From NCBI GenBank assembly GCA_007449985.2, contig VIIQ02000246.1:1-64000 (forward strand): a DNA stretch of 64,000 bases. The letters are read 5' to 3'. This document shows positions 25,601 to 37,600 of this stretch, piece after piece; within the stretch, counting starts at the first letter, position 1, and the number at the start of each line of letters is the position of its first letter. The position numbers and the translations under genes were made by a program. Below the pieces are notes generated by a model. It was not told the DNA's origin. It saw only the letters and a list, made by a program, of their open reading frames with translations, and did not search any database. This stretch comes from Desmodesmus armatus. Taxonomy: Eukaryota; Chlorophyta; Chlorophyceae; Sphaeropleales; Scenedesmaceae.

Positions 25601-28600
25601 AACCTGATGAATGGGCTGTATATGTGCCACATGTGGCCCGGCATACTTGTTTGCGATGATCAGCCATGTTGACATGCCTCTGATGCCAGCACTTGTCTGG
25701 TGCAAGCAAAGGAGTGGTTGCAGGATGGATTTTTTGACTGTGCAGGCAGCAGTTTGTCATAGCTCAACAAGCATGAATCACCGTACAGCAACCAAGCAAC
25801 TTGATAGATGACTTCGGATTAGTCCCGAACATAGTATACATCACATGCAGTCAACAAATGGATTGCACCAGCCACTTCATGGCAGCCAGGGCTCTCTACC
25901 AAATTAGCGCGCCTAAACCACGTGACACACGCACGCTTGTCAATTCACGCGCTGACGCGCGTGAATTGACTTCAATTCACTTCACTTCACCCAATTTTTG
26001 GGGCGGCGAAGCCTTACCATACCCCCCTTTTCCCGCCGTTTAGCCTTACCATACCCCCCTTTTCCCGCCGTTCGCCCCATACTAGTGAATTAAACCCGGG
26101 GCGGGGATAAAAGGGGGGGGGGCGGACGGCAGCCTCTTTTTTCAGTTGAATTTCCTCAAACATGTGGGGTGGGTCTTCAGCTTGACGTGCTGAGCCTTCA
26201 CCGCACATGTTTGAGGCACTCAATGGGTTGCCAGGAAGGAGCCTTGGATGAGAACATGCCAGGGCAAGGGTGGGGAGATTAGGGACTTGTCTGTCAGGGG
26301 AAGAAGGGGCAAGAGGGTGAAAGTAGAGTCGTGGGTGCAGGGAAGGGGTGAAGAGTACGCATCTGTTAGGCATATGGCACACTCTGTGCTTCTGTTGGAT
26401 GCCCTGCACACGTGGGGCAGGGGATCAGTGAGGCTGGCAGGTTCACCACCCAATTGTTGTGTGAAGTACTCAACAGGGTGCAAGGGGAAAGAGCTCAGCG
26501 GAAGTATGTGTACAGGCTGGGGGAGGCTGGGGGAGAGGGTGTCTTTATGCAGGCTAGGCACACACGTCGGGCACATGGCATCCTTTCTTGCCTGTTGATT
26601 GCCTCAGACACGTGTGCTAGTACCTGCTGGACCGCTGGTTCTTGAGCACACGCGTTTGAGGCAGTCAGGGGTGCCAGGAAGGAGGCATGGGCTTAGGGGA
26701 CATCTGTCTGGGTGGGGGGATGAGGCACTTGCCTGGCAAGCAAGAAGGGCAGGGGTTGAAGGTGGATTGGTGGCTGGAGGGTTGGGCTGCTGCTGTATGC
26801 ACTTGTCAGGCAAATGCCACACCCTATGCTGTTGTTGGATGCCCTGCACACGTGGGACAGGTGCTACTCCTTCGGCAGAATCTGCACCCGCATGTTGTGT
26901 GAAGTATTCTAACAGGGTGCAAGGGGAAAGCGCTTATCAAAGTCGCTGCACAGAGGGGGGGGGAGGCTCAGCGCTACCTTCGCAGGCAAGATTGGGACTA
27001 CCTCGCCGGCAAGAAGAGGGGGGAGGGGAGTGGAGTGGAGGCCGGGGGAGAGGGGCATATGTGGCGGGCAGGCACATACATAGGCCAGGCACATACAATC
27101 CATTTTCACCTGTTGATTGCCCAGACACATGGGATCCAAGGTTCTGCTGACAGTGGTTCTGACCCATGCGTTGAGGCAGTCAAAAGGTTGGCAGGACGGG
27201 GAAATGAATTAGGGGACATTTGTGTATTGGGGTGGGGGGGGTTTGGGGGGGGGGGGGGGGTGAGGCACTTGTCTGACACGCACGATATGGGGAAGGGTGA
27301 GTGGCTGCTGGGCTATCAGGGCCTTGTGTGCTCCCATTAGGCTTCTACCACACACCTCGGCCGTGTGTAATGCTGCGCACACTTGGGGTCTGACATATTC
27401 ATCATGTTGATCCTTGACCCCACCTGTTGAGAGGCATTTGACATGGTGCATGGAAGAGTGATATGGGCTGAGGAGACATCTGTGTTTGGGTGGGGAGGTG
27501 CGGCACGCGTCCTACTCAAGCAAGAGGTAGAGGGAGAATGAACGTTGAGAGGTGGTTGGGGGTTGTCAGCTGCACCACCAGTGCACGTCAGCTGTCATCA
27601 CACAGTTGTTGCCTGCCTATGCGCTGCCATGCTGAAGTTTCTCATGAGAGACCAGCGCATAGGGCAGGCAACAACTGTTTGATGACAGCTGACGTGCACT
27701 GGTGGTGCAGCTGACAACCATCTGGCTTGTGTGACGAACAGTTACCCTCGTGGGCATCCGCTGAAATGCTAGCCTGTGTGTAATGCCTGTCACACACGTT
27801 GGGTCCTTGCTTTCCAAGATTGCTGGTCCATCGACCCCACAAAGAAAGGCGCTTGACATCTTGCCAGGGAGGAGAGCACTGGGCTACAGACGTCTGTGTC
27901 TGGGTGTGGAGGAGGGGCGTGTGCACTCGAGCAACAGAGAGAGGGTTGGGGGGTGGATAGTGGTGAGAGGTGGGCTGGGAGGTGGTGTCTTCCCTTGCCC
28001 TGTTGATGCCTCGGACACGGGTTGCTGGCAAGCTGACCGCTGGTCCTTGACCCATGGTTTGAGGCAGTCAAGGGGGTTGCCAGGATGGTAGAATGTGCTA
28101 GGGGACATGTGTGTACAGGTAAAGGTGTGAGGCACTTGCCTGACAAGGAGGGCGGAGGAGGTGGAGTGATTGTCACGAGATGTATGCCTTGTAGTGCGAA
28201 CAATGTGCTCCCGTCAGGCATCTCCCTGCTTCCCTCCTGGCCATGTGTAGTGCCTCGCACATATGGGGTGTCATGGTTGTCTAGTGTGATCATCGACCCC
28301 ATGTGTTGAGAGGCATTTGACATTGTGCCAGGAAGGAGAGCAACGGGCATACAGATGTCTCTGTTTGGGTGGGGAGGTGGGGCGCATGCCACTCGAGCAA
28401 CAGCAAGGGGGAGGATGATAGTGGGGAGGTGTGTGTGTGTGTGTGTGGGGGGGGGGGGCAATGCGCTCTCATCAGGCACCTGTCACACTCCTAGGCCGTG
28501 TGTAATTACTCACACACTTGGAGCTGGAGGTAGCAATGATTGTTGATCCTTGACTCCACGTGTTGAAAGGCATTTCACATTGTGCCGGGGAAGAGTGGGA

Positions 28601-31600
28601 TGGGCTGAGGGGACATCTGGTTGAGTGAGATTGTGGGGCATGCGTGCGAAGCAAGCAACAGAGAGGGGGAGGATGCAAGTGGAGAGGTGGCTGGGGGGGG
28701 CCTGAGTGGCGAACAATATGCTCCCGTCAGGCAATTGCCACACTCCCTGGCTGTGTACAATGCCTCACACACACTTAGGGTCCTTGCTCTCGATGCGCGT
28801 CGTTGACCCCACGTGTTGAGAGGCGTTTGACATCGTGCCAGGGAGGAGTGGAATGGGCTGACGGGACATCTGTGGTTGGGTGGGAGGTGGTGCACGGGTG
28901 CTACTCAAGCAACAGGAAGCGCGGGGGGGGGGGTAGTGGAGAGGTTGCTTGGGGGGTGGGGGCTTGTGTGGCCAACACTGCGCTCCCGTCAGGCATCTGC
29001 CACACTCCTGGCCTATCTAATGCCTCGCACACCTGGGGTCCTTGCTCTCAACAATCTTTGACCATCGATTCCACGTGTTGACAGGCATCTGACATATCGC
29101 CAGGGAACAGTGGATGGGCTGAGCAGATGTCTGTGTTTGGGTGTAGAGGTGTTGAATGTGTGTGCTAGTCCAGTACGTGGGTGATGAAGGACAAAGTGGA
29201 GTGCTGGTGTGTGTGGTGGTGGTGGTGGTGTGTGTGTGTGTGTGTGTGGGGGGGGGGGTTACAGGGGCCTTACGTGTTAAGAGTGCATACCCATCAGGCT
29301 TGTGGTACCCCATCCTGCCTCGCTGAGCACTCATGCACGTGGATAATGCAATCAGATTGTGCTGGTCGTTGACTGACCCCATTGTGTGGGATGCTTTTTA
29401 CGGGACGCCATGGATTCGCAATGGTCTAGCTGGGGGAGCCTGTGTACGGTTCGGACATCGAGCGAGCCGCAGTTGTTTGACCAAAAATAGGGGGATGACA
29501 GTGGGGTGGTGGCTGCAGGAGAGGGGTGTAGTGGTGGGGAGTGTGTCCCGCTAACAGCAGCCTCTGCCACCATGTTGGATGCCTCACACACGTAGGGTCA
29601 AGCACCAGCAAAGCCTTCTGGCCGTGCCGGTGCTTGATTGACGTTTTGGGAGGCATTCTGCAGGAGGCCGCGGAGGAGGGATGGGCTGGTGGACACTTGT
29701 GTAGGGTTCGGGCACTTGGCTGGCAATAAGATGGGGGGGGGGGGAGGACGGATTGGTGGCTGGAGGAGAGGGGAGTTGTGTGGAAGGATACCGGCTCAGG
29801 GAAATGGGACGCTTTTCGTGCCATGTCGGGTTGTACCCGCTCTGAATGCCTCGCACGTGGGGTGTGTGACAGTCGTGTCATGCTGGCCACTGGCCCACGT
29901 GTTGAGTGGCAATCAACAATCAATGGGGTGCTGTGGAGGAGGAGTAGCCTCGCAAGGCGTCTTCATATGGTTGGGCAGGTGGGACACTTGCTTGACAAGC
30001 AAGTGCGGGGGGCGGGGGGGCGTTCAATGAGGTGCTTGAAGAAGTCTGGTTGGCAGACCTGGTAGTCACCGGTGCTGGGTGGGGGTGGACTCCATAGATT
30101 GGGAGCTGGATCGGTGGCTGGATTGAAGAGGCTCTGTGTAGCAAACAGATGCATCTTGCGGCATACAAACCCACTTCTCTTTACCTTCTGGCTGCTGCTG
30201 GTGTCGCTGCAGCTGTAAATGCATCATCGCCGTAACCACCTGCTTTGGTAACTGCAGGCAATGTATAGATCTAGCATTTTACCTCTCCAGCACTGTCACC
30301 ACCAGCAACAGCAAAGCTACAAGCAGCTAGACATTTGTGGTGTGCTCAGCAAGCCTCCTTTGTAGCCGGTGGCTTGAAAAGCACAGCAGGAGTGCCTGGC
30401 TGCTGCTGCAGCTGTCTCTGGTATGGTTCAGGATTTTTTTTTTGTCGGCACGAAGTGTGTCGACAGAGGGAGTACTTGGATACATGCAAGCTCGTGTGTT
30501 TTCTGCTGGGTACTGCTGCATGTGGCTGTGTTTGGGTTGTGCTGGGTGCAGAGGGGGCAGGCAGTTGTGTCCATGCGTGTAAATTGTGAAAATGTTGCAG
30601 CAGCGTCTGGACCCCCTCCCCCGGGAGTGGCTGCTGTCTGTCCCTGTGACGGAGTCGGGCGCAAGGAAAGTTGCAAAGGACATTGCGCCAAGGTCCACAG
30701 CTGCGGTGGTGATGTTGCTTCGTGTTGATCTTACAGGGCTTGGTGCACTGTTGTGCCTTGCACATGCCTTGGCCCATTGCGGCAGTCCCCCCCTGGATTA
30801 CCCCCCCCCCTGGGCTCCTTCTCACGTGCTGGCTCTGTATCTTGGGTTGCCTCTTTCCTGTCTCGCATGTGTTATCCTGGTCATCTTCTTGTCTACTGTG
30901 TGCCGATTTTGGCAATCCATGGACAAGAGGTGTATGCATGCACGTGTCATCAAAGACGTGTGCATGCACAACCCCCCTTGTGCGCAGGTTCCCAAGTCGT
31001 GCTCATGAAAGTTCTCTCTATTATAATATCGAATCACGTGATTGGTCATTGGTACAAATCACATCAAATTTGTCCGTCTTCCATCATCATATCTCCGTCC
31101 TTGCCTGCCCATGTTACTGCAGGCAGGCGGCTTGCTCATCTTTTTTGTTGCTTGTTCCTCTGTGCAGCTGCGTGCCCACCTAGGCAACCTGCGCACAGGG
31201 ATCTTCCAACAACACCACATTGCCTATGGTGCCGACACGGCGATGGTGCCGACACGGCGGGATTCTTGCGAACCTTTCTGCCCCCCCCCCCCCCCGTCAC
31301 TTTCCTGCTCTGTTCTCTCCCTCACTCCTTTCTTGTTGCAGCTACGTGCCCACCTAGGCAACTTGCGCACAAGGCTCTTCCAGTACATCTACAATGCCCT
31401 TGATGCCGACACCCTGAGAAACCACCAAGCAGCGGCAGCAGCAGCAGACACCAGCAGTGCTGGGGACCAACACGGCCCAGCTGACCCCACAGGCAGCAGC
31501 AGCAGGAGGCACCACGGCCGCCACGGCTGCTGCCACAGCCGCCACCGCCGCCGCCACGGCAGCAGCAGCAATGGCGGCAGCAATGGCGGCAGCAGTCACT

Positions 31601-34600
31601 TCTACACGTCTTGTGGTGAGACATTCGGCAGCAGTGCCGGCGGCGGCGGCGGTGGCGGCTTTTGCTTTGGCGGTCCTGGTGCTGCTGCTGCGTTTGCTGC
31701 AGCTGACCTGTTCCATCCAGGGTTCATGCCAGGCATGCCTGGCATGCCTTACTTCGGCGGCAGCAGTGGCAGCAATGGCGGCCGTAGTGGCAGCAATGGC
31801 GGCAGCAGTGGCGGCCGTAGTGTGCCAGCGAATGCCGGCAGCAGCAGTGGCAGCAGCAGTGGCGGCGGCTGGTTTGGTCTGCGGCAGCGTTTCCTGCAGC
31901 TGTTTGGGCGTGCTGGTGGCGGGAAGAGTGAGAGCAGGGATGAGCTGAGCAGTGCCCTCATGGATTTGAGTGAGGATCTCATGGCTCAGGTGAGAGAGTG
32001 AGAGTGGAGTGACATCGGAGGGTGTGAGTGAGCGTGGGCAATGATATCATTGGGGGGGGGGTTCAACAGAGCATAGCATTGACGTTGTACCGTGCTGTTA
32101 GCCATGTGCTTTTTGCTTTTGTGAGCACAACATCGATGCGCACACGTCGCAGCCGGTGGTCATCTTTGGCGATGTGCTTTTTGGAATGGAGGGTGGGGGG
32201 GGGGGGCGCAGGCCTGTAGGGTGCTCCCCTCACCCAACCATTAGACAGACCCTTGCATCATTGCCTATCACCCTTGTTTTCCGCTTCACATCTATTATTG
32301 CCACAGATCCAGACTGAGGTTGGTGAGGCGTGGCACGTCATGGAGGGTGCGACCAACGAGCGTGCTGCACGCCTGACGGCCACACTCAATGGCGCCCTGC
32401 AGCAGCTGAGTGCACAACTGGAAGGGGCAGTCAACGAGGCTCTGCAGGTGGGTGGGTGTGTGTGTGTGTGTGGGGGGGGGGGGGTAGGGGGTTCTGGCTG
32501 GTGGAGGGGTGCAGCCTCTGGGGATGGGGGCTGGGGGAGATGCAGCTACAGCTGCAGCCGCTGAGTGCACAAGTGGAGGGGGCAGTCAACGAGTCTGTGC
32601 AGGTGGTGTGTATGCGTGTGGAGGGGGGATGCAGTTCTGCTGACCTGCTGTGACTGTATGGCATTGTGCTGTACTGTACTTTTGCACCTGCTCTGTATCG
32701 TTCTGTGATGTACTACACTGCGTAGTACAGACTATGCTGCAGCATGTTGTCCTGTGCGTGGCTACCCCAGAAGCCGCCTTGTTTCACACTGACCTTACCT
32801 GTGCTGAGATGTGATTTGATGTGCTGCGCTTTGCAGATTACGCTGGAGCCAGTTTCCCTCAGGCTGGCTGCCCCAGACGCAGTGCAGCTCCACGCTGATC
32901 TGACATTCACTGTACTGTATTCCACTATACTATACATGTCATGGCCCTGCTGTATATTGTTCGTGCTGTTTGCAGATTACGCTGGAGCCAGTGTCTCTCA
33001 GGCTGGCTGCCCCAGATGCAGTTCAGTTCCATGCTGACCTCACCGAGCTGATTGAGAAGGGCATCAGGCAGGAGCAGTCACGCCATGTGCGCACTGGGGA
33101 GCGTACTGATTTTGTCATGGAGGCGCGGCGTGGGGCCTGCAGGCTGACACAGTACTACGTGCAGGTGGGTGTTTGTGCTAGAGTGGCTGTGTTAGTGTGT
33201 CAGTGGCAAGGTGGTATTTGAGGCCCGGATGCACCCAAGGAAGGTTCTATATGGTCAGTCAGTGATGATGATGATGATTTGTGTTACATTGGGGCCTGTC
33301 AATCCAGACCATAAGCTGCCGACCAGTGGCAACCGGGGACACCAATCCATTATCCCCCCAAAAGTAACAAGGCGCCACCTATGACCTGCATTTTTCAGCA
33401 AGTACCTGCGATACACACAGAGTTAACAGACATGCAAGCATGTGCAAGGCATCGAGCATGGAAAGATGCGGCCTTGTGAAGCGCACATGAACATGTGCAA
33501 GCATGACTCAGTGACAGGCTCTCACTCATACGGAGTTTCCAAGCAGCTGCGCCAAGTGCGCATTCAGTCCGTCCGCCAGTGCGCGCCCCGAAATCGCCGC
33601 CGGGGGGCTCGCCGGAATTCAGGCAGGCTGCTTCATGGACTTCTTCCTGGTGGGTGATGGTACAACCGCCTTGATAGCTCAGCTGGGAGAGCGTCAGACT
33701 GAAGATCTGCAGGTCCCGTGTTCGATCCACGGTCAGGGCAGGGTTTTGCCAGAAACAGGCCCTTTGTTGGGCTGGTGGCCATTCTGCCTGCCACTGCAGC
33801 TGCAGTGAGCAGTCCGGCTAGCTCTCCCACCCCCCACATAGGGCCATTTAGACTCCAATGACAACGAGGGGTGGGGCAGCATAAGGGGAGGGCGGGAATG
33901 GATGCCCCCCCCCCCCCCCCCCCCCGGGTGGTGGTGGGGGACATGAGCAGATGGGGGTGGTGGTTGTGCATTCAGCACCACAGAGACATCTTCTTCTTCT
34001 CTCTCCGATCACAGCTCTTCCCCTACCACACTCACCAACCACTGTTCACTGCTTGCACTCCTTTTGCCACCCTCACAATCACATGTTGCCTCCCTGTCCC
34101 GCCCCACCCCACACACAGGTGCCCCGTCGCCGGCGCATTGTTGAGACCTACACCGCCACCACCTACAGCCTGGCGCCTGATGCAGTCCTAGACCACTTTA
34201 TGGGGGTGGTTGATGACGCAATCAGCACCACAGAGGCTCACCTGCCTGCCTACGTGCGTGAGTACATCAGGCGGCAGGTGGAGCAGGCACGCGACAAGGT
34301 GCAGCAGTACGGGAACAGGTGAGATCCTTGTTTGTTGTGTGTGTGGGTGGGTGGGGGGGGGGTTGGAATATCAGCACCACAGATGCTCACCTACCTGTCT
34401 ATGTACGGGAGTGCATCAGGCGGCAGGTGGAGCAGGTTCGTGACAAGGTGCAGCAGTGTGGGAACAGGTGGGTCCCTGGCTTGAGGATGCGTGTGCTCAG
34501 AACAACACCTTGTACATGGCTATGTCACAGCGTCTGTTGTGCAGGCAGCGTCACTCATTCTGAGTAACACTGCCTGTCCTTCACTTCCACTATGTCGCCA

Positions 34601-37600
34601 CTGTCCCGTTTATACTGACCATTCACACTGACTCCCATTTCCACGCAGGTACATCAACTCACTATCTGCTGCCCTGGAGGCTGCCTCTGCTGGAGCTGAC
34701 GCCCGGCAGTCAGCCCTGGACCAGGTGACAGCCTACTGCGACGCATTCGACAGCCTCAGGAGCCGACTGGGCGCCCTGCAGGTGGGTGGGTGGTGTGCTT
34801 TGGGGGGGGGGGGATGGGCACAAGGGTGGGGGGGGGGGTGGAATTCAATGAGTGAGTGCAGGGATGTTGTGGGAGTGAGTGCAGGGATGTTGTGGGAGTG
34901 AGGGCAGGGCACAATTGTCAGTCCTAACGGGCGGTTGGTAGGGAGGCCGGGCCTGACAGTCAGCGCTGGAGCAGGTGTCAGTTTTTTGTGATGAACGTAA
35001 CAGCCGCAGGAGCTGACTGACTGTCCTACAGGCGTTTGGAGTTGTGTTGTCTTGCTGAGTCTTGGGGTCGGGGCTTGCATCTTGTGCTGAGTTGCACGCT
35101 AGGACTTGTAAGTATCAGGACATGCTACTGGGCTGTGTACCAGGTGGCTGCATACTGTGTCTTCCGCCTCATAAAGCCTTACGGGGCACCTTGAGAGGGG
35201 GGGGTTCATGCTGAGGGGACAACTTGAAGGGGTGGCTGTACAGAGAGATACAGAGGGGGGGGGGGCTGTGTAGGTGGGGAGAGGTGTACAGAGGTATCAT
35301 CCCTTGCACACCAATCGCAGCCATTGTGGTGCATTCGGGCTTCAAAGTCATTGGGGCTCTGCAGTGTGTGTGAGTGGGGAACTGGGGGTGTGTGCTTGTG
35401 TTGTTAGGCCGTACAAGATCAGTACTCCTTTGCAAACACAACTACAGACCGCCCTCGTCCCCATCACCGGCACTGCAATCTGCCGTAACGGCTCTGCTCT
35501 GTCTTGTCTCCCCTGGGTTGTGGTGGAAAGGGAAACCTGGTATGTGGGGAGCACCGCCCAGTTGGTGCTGAAAGTATGCACTTGTAATCACAACACTGCA
35601 CTTGATTGCATGTGGAAGGTCTTTTTATACGCCTCGACCCCCTTTCACCACCATCCTAAAAGACTTCCACCACCACCCTAAAGGATTGACATGGTGCCGG
35701 CCAGTCGTGCTTGGCCCAAGTGGTGCAGTGCGATGTTTATCCAGGATTGATACTATGCAATGCTGGATGGACATCGCACTGCACCACTTGGTCTGAGTTT
35801 GCCTGGTGGCCACCGGAATTATTGGAAAAACTTGGGGAAGATCGGTTTACCCCACCACCACCACCGCCCACCCACCCACCCCCACCACCACCCCAAGAAT
35901 GAGAAGGGGTTCTGGCCAGTCAATCTTGGCCGAAGTGGTGCATGCGATGTCCATCCAGCATTTCAGGCATACCACTTGGTCTCACACTGACTGGCAACCC
36001 AATTTGAGCATGGAGTTGTCAACCCTTTCCTCCACCCACCCACCCACCACCTTCACAAATTTCTGACATGGTGCCGGCCAGTCATTTTTGGCCCAAGTGG
36101 TCCATGCGATGTCCATTCAGACATTGCAGGCATACCACTTGGTCCGACTCTGACTGGTGGCCACCAGGAAATTTCACCAAGGGAAAGGTCGCTTTGCGCC
36201 CCCCCCCCCCCCCCCCCCCCACACACCACACCCACACCCACACCCACCACCACCACCACACCACCCACCTATCCACGACCACACCCACCACCACCACCCC
36301 AAAAAGCGAAAGGGTACCGGCCAGTCGTCTTTGGCCCAGGTGGGTCATCTGCTGCTATGTCAGCATAGCCGCATGCACCACTTGGTCCATGTCGGACTAG
36401 GGGCCATCACCCTTTCAACACCTTACTGTCAAAGTTGACAGCAGCAGGAGCCGGCCGGGTATGACTGCATGACAGGGGTGGAGGTGTCTGTGTGAGACTG
36501 GTGGAAGGTATGCAATGATTTTGGGCATGTGGGATACAGCGTCTCAAAGTCAAACAAGCTTTGTGACTCGAGCGCAGAGTCTACCCTGTGACATAATCAA
36601 AGAGTGGAGGGGGAGCTCGGACAGCTGCTGCACTAGTTATCTCTGCATTAGCTGCTGCTGCATTAGCTGCCTCTTGTGCCGTGATACCCTCTATCCTGCT
36701 CCCTACTTCAACTCCCTTGGATTGTATGCTGTCACCTCCTCCCTCCCACATCCGTTGGTACCCTGGAGGCCACGACTGAGCTGTTGGTGCACCACAACAT
36801 GCCCCCCCCCCCTCCCCCCCCCCCCCCCCCCAAAAAAACTGCCAAACCTTGTGTGATGAGCCTCCCTGCTCCAGTTGCATATGCTGACACCTTCCTACCC
36901 GTCTCACCTCTCCCCCCTTTTCTGCCTGACCCTGCAGACCAAGGCTGAGCTGTTGGTGCCCCACAACACTCTGCCAACCACTTTCCCTTCCTGTACTTGT
37001 GCTGACCTATTGCTCCTTCCTTCCTCTAACTGCGTTCACCTTCTTGCTGCCCCTGCAGACCAAGGCTGAGCTGTTGGTGCCCCACAACACCGCCTCAGGC
37101 TGTGGCCTGTTTGAGCAGTGTGTCTATGAAGGCGAGGAGGAGGAGGAGGGGGAACAGCAGGAGGACGAGGAGGAACCCCAGCAGCAGCAGCAGCAGCAGC
37201 AGCAGCATGAGGATGGGGCGGGGGATGAGGAGGACCCGCAGCAGCAGCCCCAGGAGCAGCAGCAGCAGCAGGAGGCCGGGGAGGAGCAGCTTGTGATTGA
37301 TCTCACTGCAGATGATGATGATGATGATGATGCTGAGGAGTGTCCTGAGCAGTTGGCAGATGACAGTTGCAGCAGCAGCAGCTGCAGTGAGCTGCCAGAT
37401 CTTTTGGAGACCCTGACAGATCCAGCAGCAGCAGCAGCAGCAGCAAGCGACCCTGCCGCTGCTGATGCTGATGCTATCGGGGAGATGGCAGACAGGGGAT
37501 TTGAGCCCGCAACAGCAGCAACAGCAGAGGAGACTGACAACATGCTAGCCGCTGCAGCAGTGGCAGCAGTGGCAGCAGCGGCAGCGACTCCTGCTGCTGC

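Larger units (their letters stand above)
22803..26097. mobile_element. Candidate 3.3-kb DNA transposon in dynamin intron 8
   Basis: The left end reads GGGTTCAATTCACT (22804-22817). The right end is AGTGAATTAAACCC (26084-26097), its reverse complement at 13 of 14 positions. CAATTCACT/AGTGAATTG motifs cluster at both ends (22809-22840, 22971-22980, 25939-25984), as in subterminal repeats. Inside are exon-like frames with splice sites, basic and Cys-rich segments, and no recognised transposase. A target-site duplication was not identified. The element is gene-like in composition, unlike the satellite to its right. Confidence 0.5.

Noticed and set aside
26170..29950. CRISPR-like or centromeric array
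   Set aside because: Units are about 258 bp, diverged throughout, without repeat-spacer alternation, and lie between exons of one gene.
33395..33730. Minus-strand ORF with DRTRDLQIFSLTLSQLSY
   Set aside because: This peptide is the antisense reading of the tRNA-Phe gene, a known source of spurious protein predictions.
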